The notes under the pieces were generated by a model. It had not been told where the DNA came from and did not search any database. It saw only the letters and a program-made list of their open reading frames with translations. A stretch of DNA of 64,000 bases from Xylanimonas protaetiae (GTDB lineage Bacteria; Actinomycetota; Actinomycetes; Actinomycetales; Cellulomonadaceae), in the NCBI RefSeq assembly GCF_004135385.1, contig NZ_CP035493.1:2547440-2611439 (forward strand), in the 5' to 3' direction. Position 1 is the stretch's first letter. Each line of letters starts with the position of its first letter. Below are positions 35,768 through 45,147 of the stretch, one piece after another. Both the position numbers and the translations under genes were made by a program.

Positions 35768-35773
35768 CTACGC
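35768..35773 (+). promoter_or_regulatory. Possible -10 element of the DksA-like gene
   Basis: TACGCT, 16 bases after TTGTGC at 35746-35751. Gives a leader of about 25 bases with an AAGGGGA RBS. Confidence 0.4.
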
Positions 35774-35803
35774 TGCGGAGACTCCGAGCGAAGGGGACCG
35801 CGA

Positions 35804-36277
35804 ATGAGCAAGGCCACGCACGCGACCGAGCCCACGGTCAAGGAACTCCTCAAGCAGACCTTCCCCGACCTGGCACGGGACGTGAAGGACTTCCCGGTGC
35901 GCGACGGCGAGGACCCGTGGACGCTCGCGGAGATCCAGGCGCTGGCCGGCGACCTGCTCGCCGACCGCGACCGCCTCGAGCGCGAGCTCGCCGCGGCCGA
36001 CAAGGACCTGTCGGAGCTCCTGCGCAACTCCGGCGACGGCGCCGGCGACGACCAGGCCGACTACGGCTCGAGCGCCCTGGAGCGCGAGCAGGAGCTCACG
36101 CTCGTCAACAACATGCGCGACCTGCTCGCGCAGACCAAGCACGCGATCGACCGCATCAAGGCAGGCACCTACGCGACGTGCGAGGTGACCGGCCTGCCCA
36201 TCGGCAAGGCGCGCCTCCAGGCGTTCCCCCGGGCCACCCTGTCGGTCGAGGCCAAGGCGCGCGAGGAGCGGCGCTGA
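35804..36277 (+). CDS. TraR/DksA-family protein with degenerate zinc finger
   Basis: 157 residues. A helical N-terminal region with a coiled coil (DRLERELAAADKDLSELL) resembles the DksA tip that enters the RNA polymerase secondary channel. The C-terminal finger is recognisable (TYATCEVTGLPIGKARLQAFPRATL) but keeps only one of the four expected cysteines, so it cannot bind zinc in the usual way. Acidic residues DDQADYG precede the second helix. ATG 35804 has AAGGGGA upstream. Family is clear; whether it acts on RNA polymerase here is unknown. Confidence 0.85.
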   Translation: MSKATHATEPTVKELLKQTFPDLARDVKDFPVRDGEDPWTLAEIQALAGDLLADRDRLERELAAADKDLSELLRNSGDGAGDDQADYGSSALEREQELTLVNNMRDLLAQTKHAIDRIKAGTYATCEVTGLPIGKARLQAFPRATLSVEAKAREERR

Positions 36278-36305
36278 CGCGGCCTCGTCGCGGTGACGCG
36301 CACCC

Positions 36306-36311
36306 TAGACT
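36306..36311 (+). promoter_or_regulatory. -10 element of lspA (leaderless)
   Basis: TAGACT ends 8 bases before ATG 36320, with no RBS. Confidence 0.6.
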
Positions 36312-36319
36312 GGCGGGCG

Positions 36320-36934
36320 ATGTCTACCGAACCCGACGCCACGCCCGTCGTCCCTGACCCCGCCGTGCCCGACGACGGTGCGGCGCCGCAGCCCGGCCGG
36401 CCCAGCCGTCGCCTGGTCGTCGCCACCTTCGCGCTCGCCGCGCTGGTGATCGCCGTGGACCAGCTCACGAAGCAGTGGGCGCTGTCCGCGCTCGAGCTCG
36501 GTGCGCCGCAGCGCAACCTCCTGGGCGAGTTCCTCTCGCTGCGCCTCGTGAAGAACCCGGGCGCCGCGCTCAGCATCGGGTACGGGTACACCTGGGTGCT
36601 GACGATCGTGGTGGTGGTCGTCGTGGCCGTCATCGTGCGCGTGATCAGCAGGATCCGCTCGCGGGCCTGGGCGGTGACGCTCGGCCTGCTGCTGGGCGGC
36701 GCCCTGGGCAACCTCGGTGACCGGCTGTTCCGCGAGCCGGGCTTCGCGCACGGGCACGTGGTCGACTTCATCGGCTACTGGAACTGGTTCACCGGGAACG
36801 TCGCAGACATCGCGATCGTCGTGGCCGCGGTCATGCTCGCCCTCCTGTCGCTCATGGGTGTCGGCCTCGACGGGACGCGCGAGTCGCACCAGGCCCCGGC
36901 GAAGGACGCCGCCGAGACCGGGCCCGAGGCCTGA
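36320..36934 (+). CDS. lspA: Lipoprotein signal peptidase (signal peptidase II)
   Basis: 204-residue membrane aspartyl protease that removes lipoprotein signal peptides. Four transmembrane helices; catalytic aspartates lie in [13 protein letters not shown] and [10 protein letters not shown]...FNVADI-type context (here [12 protein letters not shown]). The first helix has [13 protein letters not shown], and [12 protein letters not shown] is conserved. A Pro-rich cytosolic tail precedes the first helix. Its TGA overlaps the rluD ATG (TGATG). Substrates in this window include the lipoprotein at 48.1 kb and the protease at 59.3 kb. Confidence 0.95.
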   Translation: MSTEPDATPVVPDPAVPDDGAAPQPGRPSRRLVVATFALAALVIAVDQLTKQWALSALELGAPQRNLLGEFLSLRLVKNPGAALSIGYGYTWVLTIVVVVVVAVIVRVISRIRSRAWAVTLGLLLGGALGNLGDRLFREPGFAHGHVVDFIGYWNWFTGNVADIAIVVAAVMLALLSLMGVGLDGTRESHQAPAKDAAETGPEA

Positions 36935-37865
36935 TGGCGCTGCGGACCCTCCCGGTCCCCGACGGGCTCGCGGGCGAGCGCGTCGACGCGGCGCTGGCCC
37001 GCATGCTCGGGTTCTCGCGCACCCAGGCCGCCGACCTGGCCGCCGCGGGGCGGTGCTCCTCGACGGGCGGCCCGTCGGCAAGTCCGACCGCCTGACGGCC
37101 GGCTCGTGGCTCGAGGTGGACGTGCCCGACCCGTCGTCCGCGCCCGTCGTCGAGCCCGAGCCCGTGCCCGGCATGGGCATCGCCTACGAGGACGACGACG
37201 TCGTCGTCGTGGACAAGCCCGTCGGGGTCGCGGCGCACCCGTCGCCCGGCTGGACGGGGCCGACGGTCGTCGGCGCCCTGGCCGCCGCCGGCTACCGCGT
37301 GTCGACGTCGGGGGCCGCCGAGCGGCAGGGGATCGTGCACCGGCTCGACGTCGGGACGTCGGGGCTCATGGTCGTCGCCAAGAGCGAGGCCGCGTACACG
37401 GGGCTCAAGCGGGCCTTCAAGGAGCGGACGGTCGAGAAGGTGTACCACGCGCTCGCGCAGGGGCACCCGGAGCCGACGGTCGGCACGATCGACGCGCCCA
37501 TCGGGCGGCACCCGTCCAACGACTGGCGGTTCGCCGTCGTCGCGGACGGCAAGCCGTCGGTGACGCACTACGAAGTGCTCGAGATGCTCCCCGCGGCGTC
37601 GCTCGTCGAGGTGCACCTCGAGACGGGGCGCACGCACCAGATCCGCGTGCACTTCTCCGCGGTGCGCCACTCGCTGGTGGGCGACCTGACCTACGGCGCC
37701 GACCCGGTGCTCGCCTCGCACACCGGGCTGACCCGGCAGTGGCTGCACGCCGTGCGGCTCGGGTTCGAGCAGCCGGTGACGGGGGAGTGGGTGTCGGTGA
37801 CGTCGGAGTACCCGCAGGACCTGGCGGCCGCGCTCGAGACCGTCCGGGGTGCCTACGGTGGCTGA
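36934..37865 (+). CDS. rluD: RluA/RluD-family 23S rRNA pseudouridine synthase, frameshifted by one missing base
   Basis: Makes pseudouridine in 23S rRNA. The N-terminal S4-like part is in frame with ATG 36934 ([32 protein letters not shown]); the rest is in another frame: [16 protein letters not shown], then the catalytic [16 protein letters not shown] with its essential Asp, and [12 protein letters not shown]. Adding one G to the G4 run at 37047-37050 gives [15 protein letters not shown] and a 310-residue protein. The local context GCGGGGCGG is the same as at the ftsL break. Downstream of lspA, as in most actinobacteria. Confidence 0.9.
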
Positions 37866-38331
37866 CGTGCTCACGGTCGAGCGCGTGACGACGCCCGCGC
37901 AGCTCGCGGAGGCGTTCGCCGTCCGCACGGACGTCTTCGTCGTCGAGCAGCAGGTGCCCGAGGAGCTCGAGCTCGACGAGCTCGACCATGCCGCGACGAC
38001 GACGCACGTCGTCGCGCGCGCGGCGTCCGGGGAGGTGGTCGGCACGGCCCGGCTGCTGACGGACCCGGCGCACCCGGGCGAGGTGCACGTCGGGCGCGTC
38101 GCCGTGCGGGCCGCCGCGCGCGGGAGCGGCGCCGGCGCGGCGCTCATGCGTGCGCTCGAGGAGGTCGCGCTGGCCGAGCACGCCGGGCCGGGCGGGACCG
38201 TGACGGTCCTGCTGTCCGCGCAGGTGCAGGCGATCGGGTTCTACGAGCGGCTCGGGTACGTCGTCGACGGACCCGTGTACCTGGACGCGGGCATCGACCA
38301 CCGGGACGCGGCGAAGGTGCTCGGCGCCTGA
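37858..38331 (+). CDS. GNAT-family N-acetyltransferase
   Basis: 157 residues. GNAT fold with the acetyl-CoA-binding loop [17 protein letters not shown] near residues 83-99 and a C-terminal [24 protein letters not shown], typical of the ElaA-like subgroup ([18 protein letters not shown]). The acceptor is unknown. GTG 37858 overlaps rluD by a few bases; GTG 37867 and 37849 are other options. Often found between rluD and dnaE in relatives. Confidence 0.85.
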   Translation: MADVLTVERVTTPAQLAEAFAVRTDVFVVEQQVPEELELDELDHAATTTHVVARAASGEVVGTARLLTDPAHPGEVHVGRVAVRAAARGSGAGAALMRALEEVALAEHAGPGGTVTVLLSAQVQAIGFYERLGYVVDGPVYLDAGIDHRDAAKVLGA

Positions 38332-38409
38332 CCTCGCCGGCGCCCGTCGGCGAGAGGCGCCGTGGCCGTCGACACGCGCTCGCGCGGCCTTCGTGTCGGT
38401 AGGGCGTGG

Positions 38410-38415
38410 AAGACT
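38410..38415 (+). promoter_or_regulatory. -10 element of dnaE (leaderless)
   Basis: AAGACT (a TAGACT variant) ends 6 bases before GTG 38422. There is no Shine-Dalgarno sequence. Confidence 0.5.
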
Positions 38416-38421
38416 CGGTCC

Positions 38422-41400
38422 GTGCCTGCGACCGACGACTTCGTCCACCTTCACGTCCACACCGAGTACTCGATGCTCGACGGCGCGTCGCTGCTCGACG
38501 GTCTCTTCCAGCGCGTGACCGACCAGGGCATGTCGGCCATCGCGATGACCGACCACGGCAACCTGCACGGGGCGTACGACTTCTACTCCAAGGCGAAGCG
38601 GGCCGGCGTCAAGCCGATCATCGGCATCGAGGCGTACCTCACGCCGGGCACCGCGCGCGGGGACCGCACGCGCGTGCGCTGGGGCAAGGGCGAGACGGCG
38701 GAGGAGGGCGGCGACGACGTCTCGGGCGGCGGCGCGTACACCCACCTGACGATGTGGTCGGAGACCACCGAGGGCATGCACAACCTCTTCCGGCTCTCGT
38801 CGCTCGCGAGCCTCGAGGGCTACTACTTCAAGCCGCGCATGGACAAGGAGCTGCTCCAGCGGTACAGCAAGGGGCTCATCGTCTCGACGGGCTGCCCCAG
38901 CGGCGCCGTCCAGACGCGCCTGCGCCTCGGGCAGTACGACGAGGCGGTGCGCGAGGCGGGCGAGCTCCAGGACATCTTCGGGCGCGAGAACGTCTACCTC
39001 GAGCTCATGGACCACGGCATCTCGATCGAGAAGCGGGTCCGTGACGACCTGCTCAGGCTCGGGCGCCAGCTCGGCATCAAGCCCGTGGCCACGAACGACT
39101 CGCACTACAACAACCCGGAGGACGCCAGCGCGCAGGAGGCGCTGCTGTGCGTGAACTCCGGCAGCCGGCTCTCCGAGCCGACGTACGCGCAGGGCGGCAA
39201 GCGGTTCGCGTTCGACGGGAACGGCTACTACATCAAGTCCGCGCAGGAGATGCGCGACCTGTGGGGCAAGCAGGGCCTGGTCGAGGCGTGCGACACGACG
39301 CTCGAGATCGCCGAGCGGTGCGACGTCGAGTTCGTCGAGTCGACCGGCGGGTACATGGCCCGGGCCGACATCCCCGCGGACGAGACCGAGGAGAGCTGGT
39401 TCCGCAAGGAGGTCTGGCGCGGCATCGAGACGCGCTACCCCGGCGACAAGCTCACCCAGGAGGTCCGCGACCGCGTCGAGATGGAGCTCGGCGTCGTCGC
39501 GCAGAAGGGGTACTGCGGGTACTACCTCGTGGTCGCCGACTTCATCCAGTGGTCCAAGCGCAACGGCATCCGCGTCGGGCCTGGCCGTGGCTCCGGTGCC
39601 GGCTCGATCGCCGCGTACGCGCTGCGCATCACCGACCTGGACCCGCTCGAGCACGGGCTCTTCTTCGAGCGCTTCCTCAACCCCGAGCGCCCCTCGATGC
39701 CCGACTTCGACATCGACTTCGACGACCACCGCCGCGGCGAGGTCATCGCGTACGTCACCGAGAAGTACGGCACCGAGCGCGTCGCGCAGATCGCCACGTT
39801 CGGCCGGATCAAGGCCAAGGCCGCGATCAAGGACGCCGCGCGCATCCTCGAGTACGACTTCGCCACGGGCGACCGCATCACCAAGGCGCTCCCGCCGGAC
39901 GTCATGGGCAAGTCGATCAAGCTCAAGGCGATCTTCGACGAGAAGGACCCCCGCTACGCGGAGGCCGCGGAGTTCCGCACCCTGCACGACACGGACCCCA
40001 ACGTCCAGAAGATCTACAAGACCGCGCTGGGCCTCGAGGGCCAGATCCGCCAGACGGGCGTCCACGCCGCCGGCGTCATCATGTCGAGCGAGCCGATCAT
40101 CGACGTTGTCCCGATCATGGACCCCAAGGGCGACGGCCAGGTGATCACGCAGTTCGAGTACCCCATGGCCGAGGCGCTCGGCCTGGTCAAGATGGACTTC
40201 CTCGGCCTGTCCAACCTCCACACGCTCGAGGACGCCCTGGAGAGCATCCGGGCCAACCGCGGCCAGGACCTCGTCCTCGAGGACGTCCCGTTCGACGACC
40301 GGGCGACGTACGAGCTCATGGGCCGCGGCGACACGCTGGGCGTGTTCCAGCTCGATGGCAGCGGCATGCGCGCGCTGCTCCGCTCGATGCAGCCCGACGT
40401 CTTCGCCGACATCACGGCCGTCTCCGCCCTGTACCGCCCGGGCCCGATGGGCGCCGACTCGCACAACAAGTACGCGCACCGCAAGAACGGCCGGCAGCCG
40501 ATCGAGCCGATCCACCCCGAGCTGGCCGAGGCGCTCGAGCCCGTGCTGGGGGAGACCTACGGCCTGATCGTGTACCAGGAGCAGGTCATGGCGATCGCCC
40601 AGGTGCTCGCCGGGTACTCGCTGGGCGCCGCAGACAACATGCGCCGCGTCATGGGCAAGAAGAAGAAGGCCGAGCTCGACAAGCAGTTCGACGGCTTCGA
40701 GGCCGGCATGATCGAGCGCGGCTTCTCGAAGAGTGCGGTCAAGACGCTGTGGGACATCCTCGTCCCGTTCGCCGACTACGCCTTCAACAAGTCGCACTCG
40801 GCGGCGTACGGCGTCGTCACGTACTGGACCGCGTACCTCAAGGCGAACTACCCGGCCGAGTACATGGCCGCGCTCCTGCAGTCCGTCAAGGACGACAAGG
40901 ACAAGATGGCGCTCTACCTCAACGAGTGCCGCCGCATGCGCATCACGGTCCTCCCGCCGGACGTCAACGACTCCGCGGCCAAGTTCACGGCCGTCGGCAC
41001 CGACATCCGGTTCGGCCTGAGCGCCGTGCGCAACGTCGGGACCAACGTCGTCGCCGCGATCGTCGAGGCGCGCGAGACCGCGGGCAAGTTCACCTCGTTC
41101 ACCGACTTCCTGGACAAGGTGCCGGCGGTGGTCTGCAACAAGAGGACCATCGAGTCGCTCATCAAGGCCGGCGCGTTCGACTCGCTCGAGACGTCCCGCC
41201 GCGCGCTGCTCGTGGTGCACGAGCAGGCCGTCGACTCCGTCATCGCGGTCAAGCGCAAGGAGGCCGAGGGTCAGTTCGACCTGTTCGCGGGCTTCGGCGG
41301 TCCCGACGACGCGGGGATGTCGTTCAGCGTCGACGTGCCCGATCTGCCCGACTGGGACAAGAAGCAGAAGCTCGCGTTCGAGCGCGAGATGCTCGGCCTC

Positions 41401-41988
41401 TACGTCTCCGACCACCCGCTGTCCGGGCTGGAGCACGTGCTCGCCCGCTCCGCGGACACGTCCATCGCCGCGCTCGTGGGCGACGAGGGCCGTCCCGAGA
41501 ACTCGACGGTGACCGTCGCGGGGCTCATCACGAGCCTGCAGCGCAAGATGTCCAAGAACGGCAACCCTTGGGCGGCCGTGACCGTCGAGGACCTCGAGGG
41601 CTCCGTCGAGGTGATGTTCTTCGGCGAGACGTACCTGGCGTACTCGACGGCGCTCGCGGAGGACCAGGTGGTCGCCGTGCGCGGCCGGGTCCGGCGCCGC
41701 GACGACCAGCTCTCGCTCCAGGCCATGGAGGTGGCGCTGCCCGACACGTCGGCGGTGGCCGACGCGCCCGTCCAGGTCACCGTGCCGCACACGCGCTGCG
41801 TCGAGCCGGTCATGGTGCGGCTGCGCGAGGTGCTGGGCGCCCACCCCGGGTCGGCGGAGGTGCACCTGACCGTCGTCGAGCCCGGGAAGCGGACCGTGGT
41901 GCGGGCGGCGGACACCCTGCGGGTCGAGAAGTCGCCCGCCCTGTTCGGCGACCTCAAGGCGTTGCTGGGGCCCGCGTGCCTGGGCTGA
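38422..41988 (+). CDS. dnaE: DNA polymerase III alpha subunit DnaE1
   Basis: 1188-residue replicative polymerase. N-terminal PHP domain with FVHLHVHTEYSMLDGAS and TDHGNLHGAYDF (metal-binding histidines, intact, so proofreading-type PHP activity is possible). Palm catalytic aspartates are in MPDFDIDFDDHRRGEV near residue 430; GPGRGSGAGSIAAYAL and YKTALGLEGQIRQTGVHAAGV are conserved. Beta-clamp-binding region near AEGQFDLFAGFGG (residue 950), then an OB fold near 1030. GTG 38422 follows a -10 element directly. The NUDIX gene begins inside its last codons. Confidence 0.96.
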   Translation: MPATDDFVHLHVHTEYSMLDGASLLDGLFQRVTDQGMSAIAMTDHGNLHGAYDFYSKAKRAGVKPIIGIEAYLTPGTARGDRTRVRWGKGETAEEGGDDVSGGGAYTHLTMWSETTEGMHNLFRLSSLASLEGYYFKPRMDKELLQRYSKGLIVSTGCPSGAVQTRLRLGQYDEAVREAGELQDIFGRENVYLELMDHGISIEKRVRDDLLRLGRQLGIKPVATNDSHYNNPEDASAQEALLCVNSGSRLSEPTYAQGGKRFAFDGNGYYIKSAQEMRDLWGKQGLVEACDTTLEIAERCDVEFVESTGGYMARADIPADETEESWFRKEVWRGIETRYPGDKLTQEVRDRVEMELGVVAQKGYCGYYLVVADFIQWSKRNGIRVGPGRGSGAGSIAAYALRITDLDPLEHGLFFERFLNPERPSMPDFDIDFDDHRRGEVIAYVTEKYGTERVAQIATFGRIKAKAAIKDAARILEYDFATGDRITKALPPDVMGKSIKLKAIFDEKDPRYAEAAEFRTLHDTDPNVQKIYKTALGLEGQIRQTGVHAAGVIMSSEPIIDVVPIMDPKGDGQVITQFEYPMAEALGLVKMDFLGLSNLHTLEDALESIRANRGQDLVLEDVPFDDRATYELMGRGDTLGVFQLDGSGMRALLRSMQPDVFADITAVSALYRPGPMGADSHNKYAHRKNGRQPIEPIHPELAEALEPVLGETYGLIVYQEQVMAIAQVLAGYSLGAADNMRRVMGKKKKAELDKQFDGFEAGMIERGFSKSAVKTLWDILVPFADYAFNKSHSAAYGVVTYWTAYLKANYPAEYMAALLQSVKDDKDKMALYLNECRRMRITVLPPDVNDSAAKFTAVGTDIRFGLSAVRNVGTNVVAAIVEARETAGKFTSFTDFLDKVPAVVCNKRTIESLIKAGAFDSLETSRRALLVVHEQAVDSVIAVKRKEAEGQFDLFAGFGGPDDAGMSFSVDVPDLPDWDKKQKLAFEREMLGLYVSDHPLSGLEHVLARSADTSIAALVGDEGRPENSTVTVAGLITSLQRKMSKNGNPWAAVTVEDLEGSVEVMFFGETYLAYSTALAEDQVVAVRGRVRRRDDQLSLQAMEVALPDTSAVADAPVQVTVPHTRCVEPVMVRLREVLGAHPGSAEVHLTVVEPGKRTVVRAADTLRVEKSPALFGDLKALLGPACLG

Positions 41989-42485
41989 GCGAGCGGTGGG
42001 CCGACGACGGGTCAGCCGACCACCGCTTCCGCGTCGTCCCCGCGGCCTACGTGTTCCTGCTGCGGGAGACGCCGAGCGGCCCCGACGAGGTGCTGCTCCA
42101 GCTGCGGCAGGGCACCGGGTTCATGGACGGCCACTGGGCCGCGGGCGCGGCCGGCCACGTCGAGGCGGACGAGTCCGTGCTCGGCGCCGCCGTGCGCGAG
42201 GCGCGCGAGGAGCTCGGCGTCACGATCGACCCCGCCGACCTGAGCCCCCTGACGGTCATGCACCGCGGCCAGCCGGGCGGCCCTGCCCTCGATCAGCGCG
42301 TCGACATGTTCTTCGCGGCGCGGCGCTGGTCGGGCGAGCCGCGCACCGAGGAGGTGACGAAGTCGGCCGACCTGCGCTGGTTCCCGCTCGACGCCCTCCC
42401 CGAGCCCGTCGTGCCGCACGAGCTGCGGGTGCTCCAGGCGCTCGCCGCCGGCGACGTGCCGCGCCTCATGGTGCACGGGTTCTGA
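41976..42485 (+). CDS. NUDIX hydrolase
   Basis: 169 residues. The NUDIX box is complete: GHVEADESVLGAAVREAREELGV spans about residues 58-80 with the metal-binding REAREE core. Such enzymes cleave nucleoside diphosphates linked to another moiety; the substrate is unknown. The GTG at 41976 lies within the dnaE end (13-base overlap) and gives VPGLSERWADDG; no better start is near. Its stop overlaps the ATG of the next gene (TGATG). Confidence 0.88.
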   Translation: MPGLSERWADDGSADHRFRVVPAAYVFLLRETPSGPDEVLLQLRQGTGFMDGHWAAGAAGHVEADESVLGAAVREAREELGVTIDPADLSPLTVMHRGQPGGPALDQRVDMFFAARRWSGEPRTEEVTKSADLRWFPLDALPEPVVPHELRVLQALAAGDVPRLMVHGF

Positions 42486-42889
42486 TGCTGCGCCTGAACC
42501 CCGAGCAGCTCGTCTTCGTCACCGAGCGCCACCTCGCGACGCTCACGACCCTGCGCGCGGACGGCTCCCCGCACGTCACGCCGGTCGCGTTCATGTGGGA
42601 CGCCGCCGCGGGCGCCGCGCTCATGACGACCGAGCGCGGCTCCGCCAAGGCGGTCAACGCCCGTCGCCGCTCGCCAGAGGGCCGTGCGCCGCGCGCCGCG
42701 CTGTGCCAGGTCGACGGCGGCCGCTGGCTGACGATCGAGGGCACCATCGAGCCGGTCGACGACGCCGCGGCCGTCGCGGACGCCGTCGCGCGGCACGCCC
42801 GGCGGTACCACGACGTCGAGCCGAGCGAGGACAGGATCGTGCTGCGCCTGACCGCGGACCGGGTGCTGGCCAGCGACTACATGGCGTGA
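42485..42889 (+). CDS. PNPOx-like, probably F420-dependent, oxidoreductase
   Basis: 134-residue split-barrel flavin/deazaflavin-binding protein. Typical start [36 protein letters not shown], and a C-terminal [10 protein letters not shown]-type segment ([17 protein letters not shown]). Actinobacterial members (PPOX class) often use cofactor F420, but FMN or heme cannot be excluded from sequence. ATG 42485 overlaps the NUDIX stop. The two may be co-expressed with dnaE. Converges on the S4 gene. Confidence 0.8.
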   Translation: MLRLNPEQLVFVTERHLATLTTLRADGSPHVTPVAFMWDAAAGAALMTTERGSAKAVNARRRSPEGRAPRAALCQVDGGRWLTIEGTIEPVDDAAAVADAVARHARRYHDVEPSEDRIVLRLTADRVLASDYMA

Positions 42890-42899
42890 CCCGACCGCG

Positions 42900-43124
42900 T
42901 CAGGCGACGACCGCCGACCGCTCGCCCTGCGGGTCCGCCACCGCGACGACGTCGCCGCGCCCGAGCTGGCGTCCGCGCCGCGTCTCGACCTCGCCGTTCA
43001 CCGTGACCTCGCCGTCGGCGATGAGATCGCGGGCCTCGTTGCCCGTGTCGGCGAGGCCGGCGAGCTTGAGGAACTGGCCGAGGCGGATCATGTCGTCGCG
43101 GATCGGGACGGCTTCGGGAGTCAT
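42900..43124 (-). CDS. S4-domain RNA-binding protein (YbcJ-like)
   Basis: 74 residues forming a single S4 domain: [47 protein letters not shown]. This is the YbcJ/YlmH-type stand-alone S4 protein that binds structured RNA. The frame is open much further upstream but nothing there resembles a protein; the ATG at 43124 fits the family length. Divergent from hisD with about 50 bases between starts. Confidence 0.85.
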   Translation of the reverse strand: MTPEAVPIRDDMIRLGQFLKLAGLADTGNEARDLIADGEVTVNGEVETRRGRQLGRGDVVAVADPQGERSAVVA

Positions 43125-43162
43125 GGAGACATTTTCGCAGGCTCGGCGGTCGCGGCCCCACC

Positions 43163-43168
43163 TAGACT
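43163..43168 (+). promoter_or_regulatory. -10 element of hisD (leaderless)
   Basis: TAGACT ends 7 bases before GTG 43176. No RBS is present. Confidence 0.65.
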
Positions 43169-43175
43169 GGCCTGC

Positions 43176-44501
43176 GTGATCCAGCGCATCGACCTTCGAG
43201 GCCGCACGCTCACGCGCCGCGACCTGCTCGCCGTCCTCCCGCGTGCCGAGGTGGGGGTGGACGAGGCCCTCGCGGTCGTCACCCCGATCGTCCAGGACGT
43301 GCGACACCGCGGCGCCGCGGCGCTGCGCGACATCGCCGAGCGGTTCGACGGCGTGCGCCCCGAGACGCTGCGCGTGCCCGCGGCCGTGCTGGAGGAGGCG
43401 CTCGCGAGCCTGTCGCCGACGGTGCGCGCCGGCCTCGAGGAGGCCATCGTCCGGGTCCGCACGGTCCACACCGCCCAGGTCCCGCCGGAGCACGTCACCG
43501 AGCTCGCGCCCGGCGCCGTCGTGCGTCAGCGCTACGTCCCCGTCGAGCGCGTCGGCCTGTACGCCCCCGGCGGCCTGGCCGTCTACCCGTCGAGTGTCAT
43601 CATGAACGTCGTCGCCGCGCAGGCCGCAGGCGTCGCCGGCATCGCGCTGGCCTCCCCGCCGCAGAAGGACCACGGCGGCCTGCCGCACCCCACGATCCTC
43701 GCCGCGTGCGCGCTGCTCGGCGTCGACGAGGTCTACGCCGTCGGAGGCTCCCAGGCCGTGGCGATGTTCGCCTACGGGGCCGTGGGCTCCGAGCCGCAGG
43801 ACGGCGAGACCCTGTGCGAGCCCGTGGACGTCATCACCGGTCCGGGCAACGTCTACGTCGCGGCGGCGAAGCGCCTGGTGCGCGGCGTCGTCGGCATCGA
43901 CGCCGAGGCCGGACCCACCGAGATCGCCGTCCTGGCCGACGACACCGCCGACGCCGGGCACGTCGCCCTCGACCTCATCAGCCAGGCCGAGCACGACCCG
44001 ATGGCGGCGTCGGTGCTGGTCACGTCGTCGGAGGCGCTCGCGGACGCGGTCGAGGAGCGGCTCGCCGACCTCGCCTCGGCGACGAAGCACTCGGCCCGCG
44101 TGGCGACCGCGCTCGGCGGCCCGCAGTCCGCGGTCGTGCTGGTCGACGACGTCGAGCAGGGCGTCCAGGTGGTCGACGCGTACGGGGCCGAGCACCTCGA
44201 GCTCCAGACCGCCGACGCGCCCGCGCTCGCGGACCGCATCCGCAACGCGGGCGCGATCTTCGTCGGCCCGTGGGCACCGGTCTCCCTCGGCGACTACATG
44301 GCGGGCTCGAACCACGTGCTCCCGACGGGCGGCACCGCCCGCTACGCCAGCGCGCTGAGCGTCCTGTCGTTCCTCAAGTCGGTGCAGGTCATCGAGTACA
44401 CGCGCGACGCGCTCGCGGACCTCGCGGACCGTATCGTCGCCGTCGCCGACGACGAGGACCTGCCCGCGCACGGCGAGGCCGTCCGGGGCCGTTTCGAGTA
44501 G
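43176..44501 (+). CDS. hisD: Histidinol dehydrogenase
   Basis: 441-residue Zn- and NAD-dependent enzyme catalysing the last two oxidations to L-histidine. Visible motifs: [60 protein letters not shown], the metal-binding SQAEHDP and [11 protein letters not shown]. Separated by 10 kb from the hisC-hisB-hisH-priA block at 54-58 kb, so the pathway is split here. Leaderless start at GTG 43176. Confidence 0.96.
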   Translation: MIQRIDLRGRTLTRRDLLAVLPRAEVGVDEALAVVTPIVQDVRHRGAAALRDIAERFDGVRPETLRVPAAVLEEALASLSPTVRAGLEEAIVRVRTVHTAQVPPEHVTELAPGAVVRQRYVPVERVGLYAPGGLAVYPSSVIMNVVAAQAAGVAGIALASPPQKDHGGLPHPTILAACALLGVDEVYAVGGSQAVAMFAYGAVGSEPQDGETLCEPVDVITGPGNVYVAAAKRLVRGVVGIDAEAGPTEIAVLADDTADAGHVALDLISQAEHDPMAASVLVTSSEALADAVEERLADLASATKHSARVATALGGPQSAVVLVDDVEQGVQVVDAYGAEHLELQTADAPALADRIRNAGAIFVGPWAPVSLGDYMAGSNHVLPTGGTARYASALSVLSFLKSVQVIEYTRDALADLADRIVAVADDEDLPAHGEAVRGRFE

Positions 44502-44588
44502 CCTCCGGCTGGGGTGCAGGTCTCGCCGCGCGCGTCGCAAGCCCAGGACCTGCTCCTGCGGCGGCGTGACGGCCGGAGAGGAGCGCGG

Positions 44589-45095
44589 GTGCCGGTCTTC
44601 GTGCTTCTGACCGGGATGTCCGGGGCGGGCAAGACGGCGGCGCTGCGCGGGCTCGCGGCCCGCGGGCACGCCACCGTCGACCTCGACTACGACGGCTACT
44701 CGACGCTCGTGCGCGCGCCGGACCAGCCCGTGGGGTGGGCGCAGCTGTGGGACCTGGCCAAGGTCCGGGCACTCATGGACGCGCACCGCGCGGGACCGCT
44801 GTTCCTTGCTGGGACGGCGCGCAACCAGCCGGAGCTCTACGACCGGGTCGACGCCGTCGTCCTCCTCACGGCGCCACGCGACGTGTTGCTCGCGCGGATC
44901 GAGGCGCGCACGGACAACCCGTACGGCAAGGACGCCGCCGGACGCGCGCAGATCGAGCACGACATCGACGTGGTCGAGCCGGTGCTGCGGGCCGGCGCGA
45001 GCCACGTCGTCGCGACCGACCGGCCGGAGGCCGAGGTCGTGGCGGAGCTCGAGCGCCTTGTCGCTCCGTGGGGCGGCGGTACGGCGCCCGCGTAG
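44589..45095 (+). CDS. Small P-loop NTPase (shikimate-kinase-like)
   Basis: 168 residues. Walker A is GMSGAGKTAALRGLAARGH near residue 9, followed by VDLDYDGYSTLVR; the fold resembles small nucleoside/shikimate kinases, with a LID-like PYGKDAAGRAQI. No specific substrate motif is seen. GTG 44589 is chosen for GGAGAGGAG 6 bases upstream; an in-frame GTG at 44514 would add 25 residues. Downstream of hisD by 88 bases; a functional link is not evident. Confidence 0.75.
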   Translation: MPVFVLLTGMSGAGKTAALRGLAARGHATVDLDYDGYSTLVRAPDQPVGWAQLWDLAKVRALMDAHRAGPLFLAGTARNQPELYDRVDAVVLLTAPRDVLLARIEARTDNPYGKDAAGRAQIEHDIDVVEPVLRAGASHVVATDRPEAEVVAELERLVAPWGGGTAPA

Positions 45096-45147
45096 GCGAC
45101 GTACCGCCCCACGCCGCGCGACGAGCCGGTGCGGGTGCGCGGTGTGC

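Noticed and set aside
18331-37865. Programmed -1 frameshifting in ftsL, ftsQ, divIVA and rluD
   Set aside because: No standard slippery heptamer or downstream pseudoknot was recognised, and six unrelated genes share the defect; missing bases are simpler.
37417-41865. 1482-codon open frame on the minus strand
   Set aside because: It is antisense to rluD, the GNAT and dnaE, which have complete motifs; the product is Arg/Leu/Val/Asp-rich with no domains. Long antisense frames are expected at this GC content.
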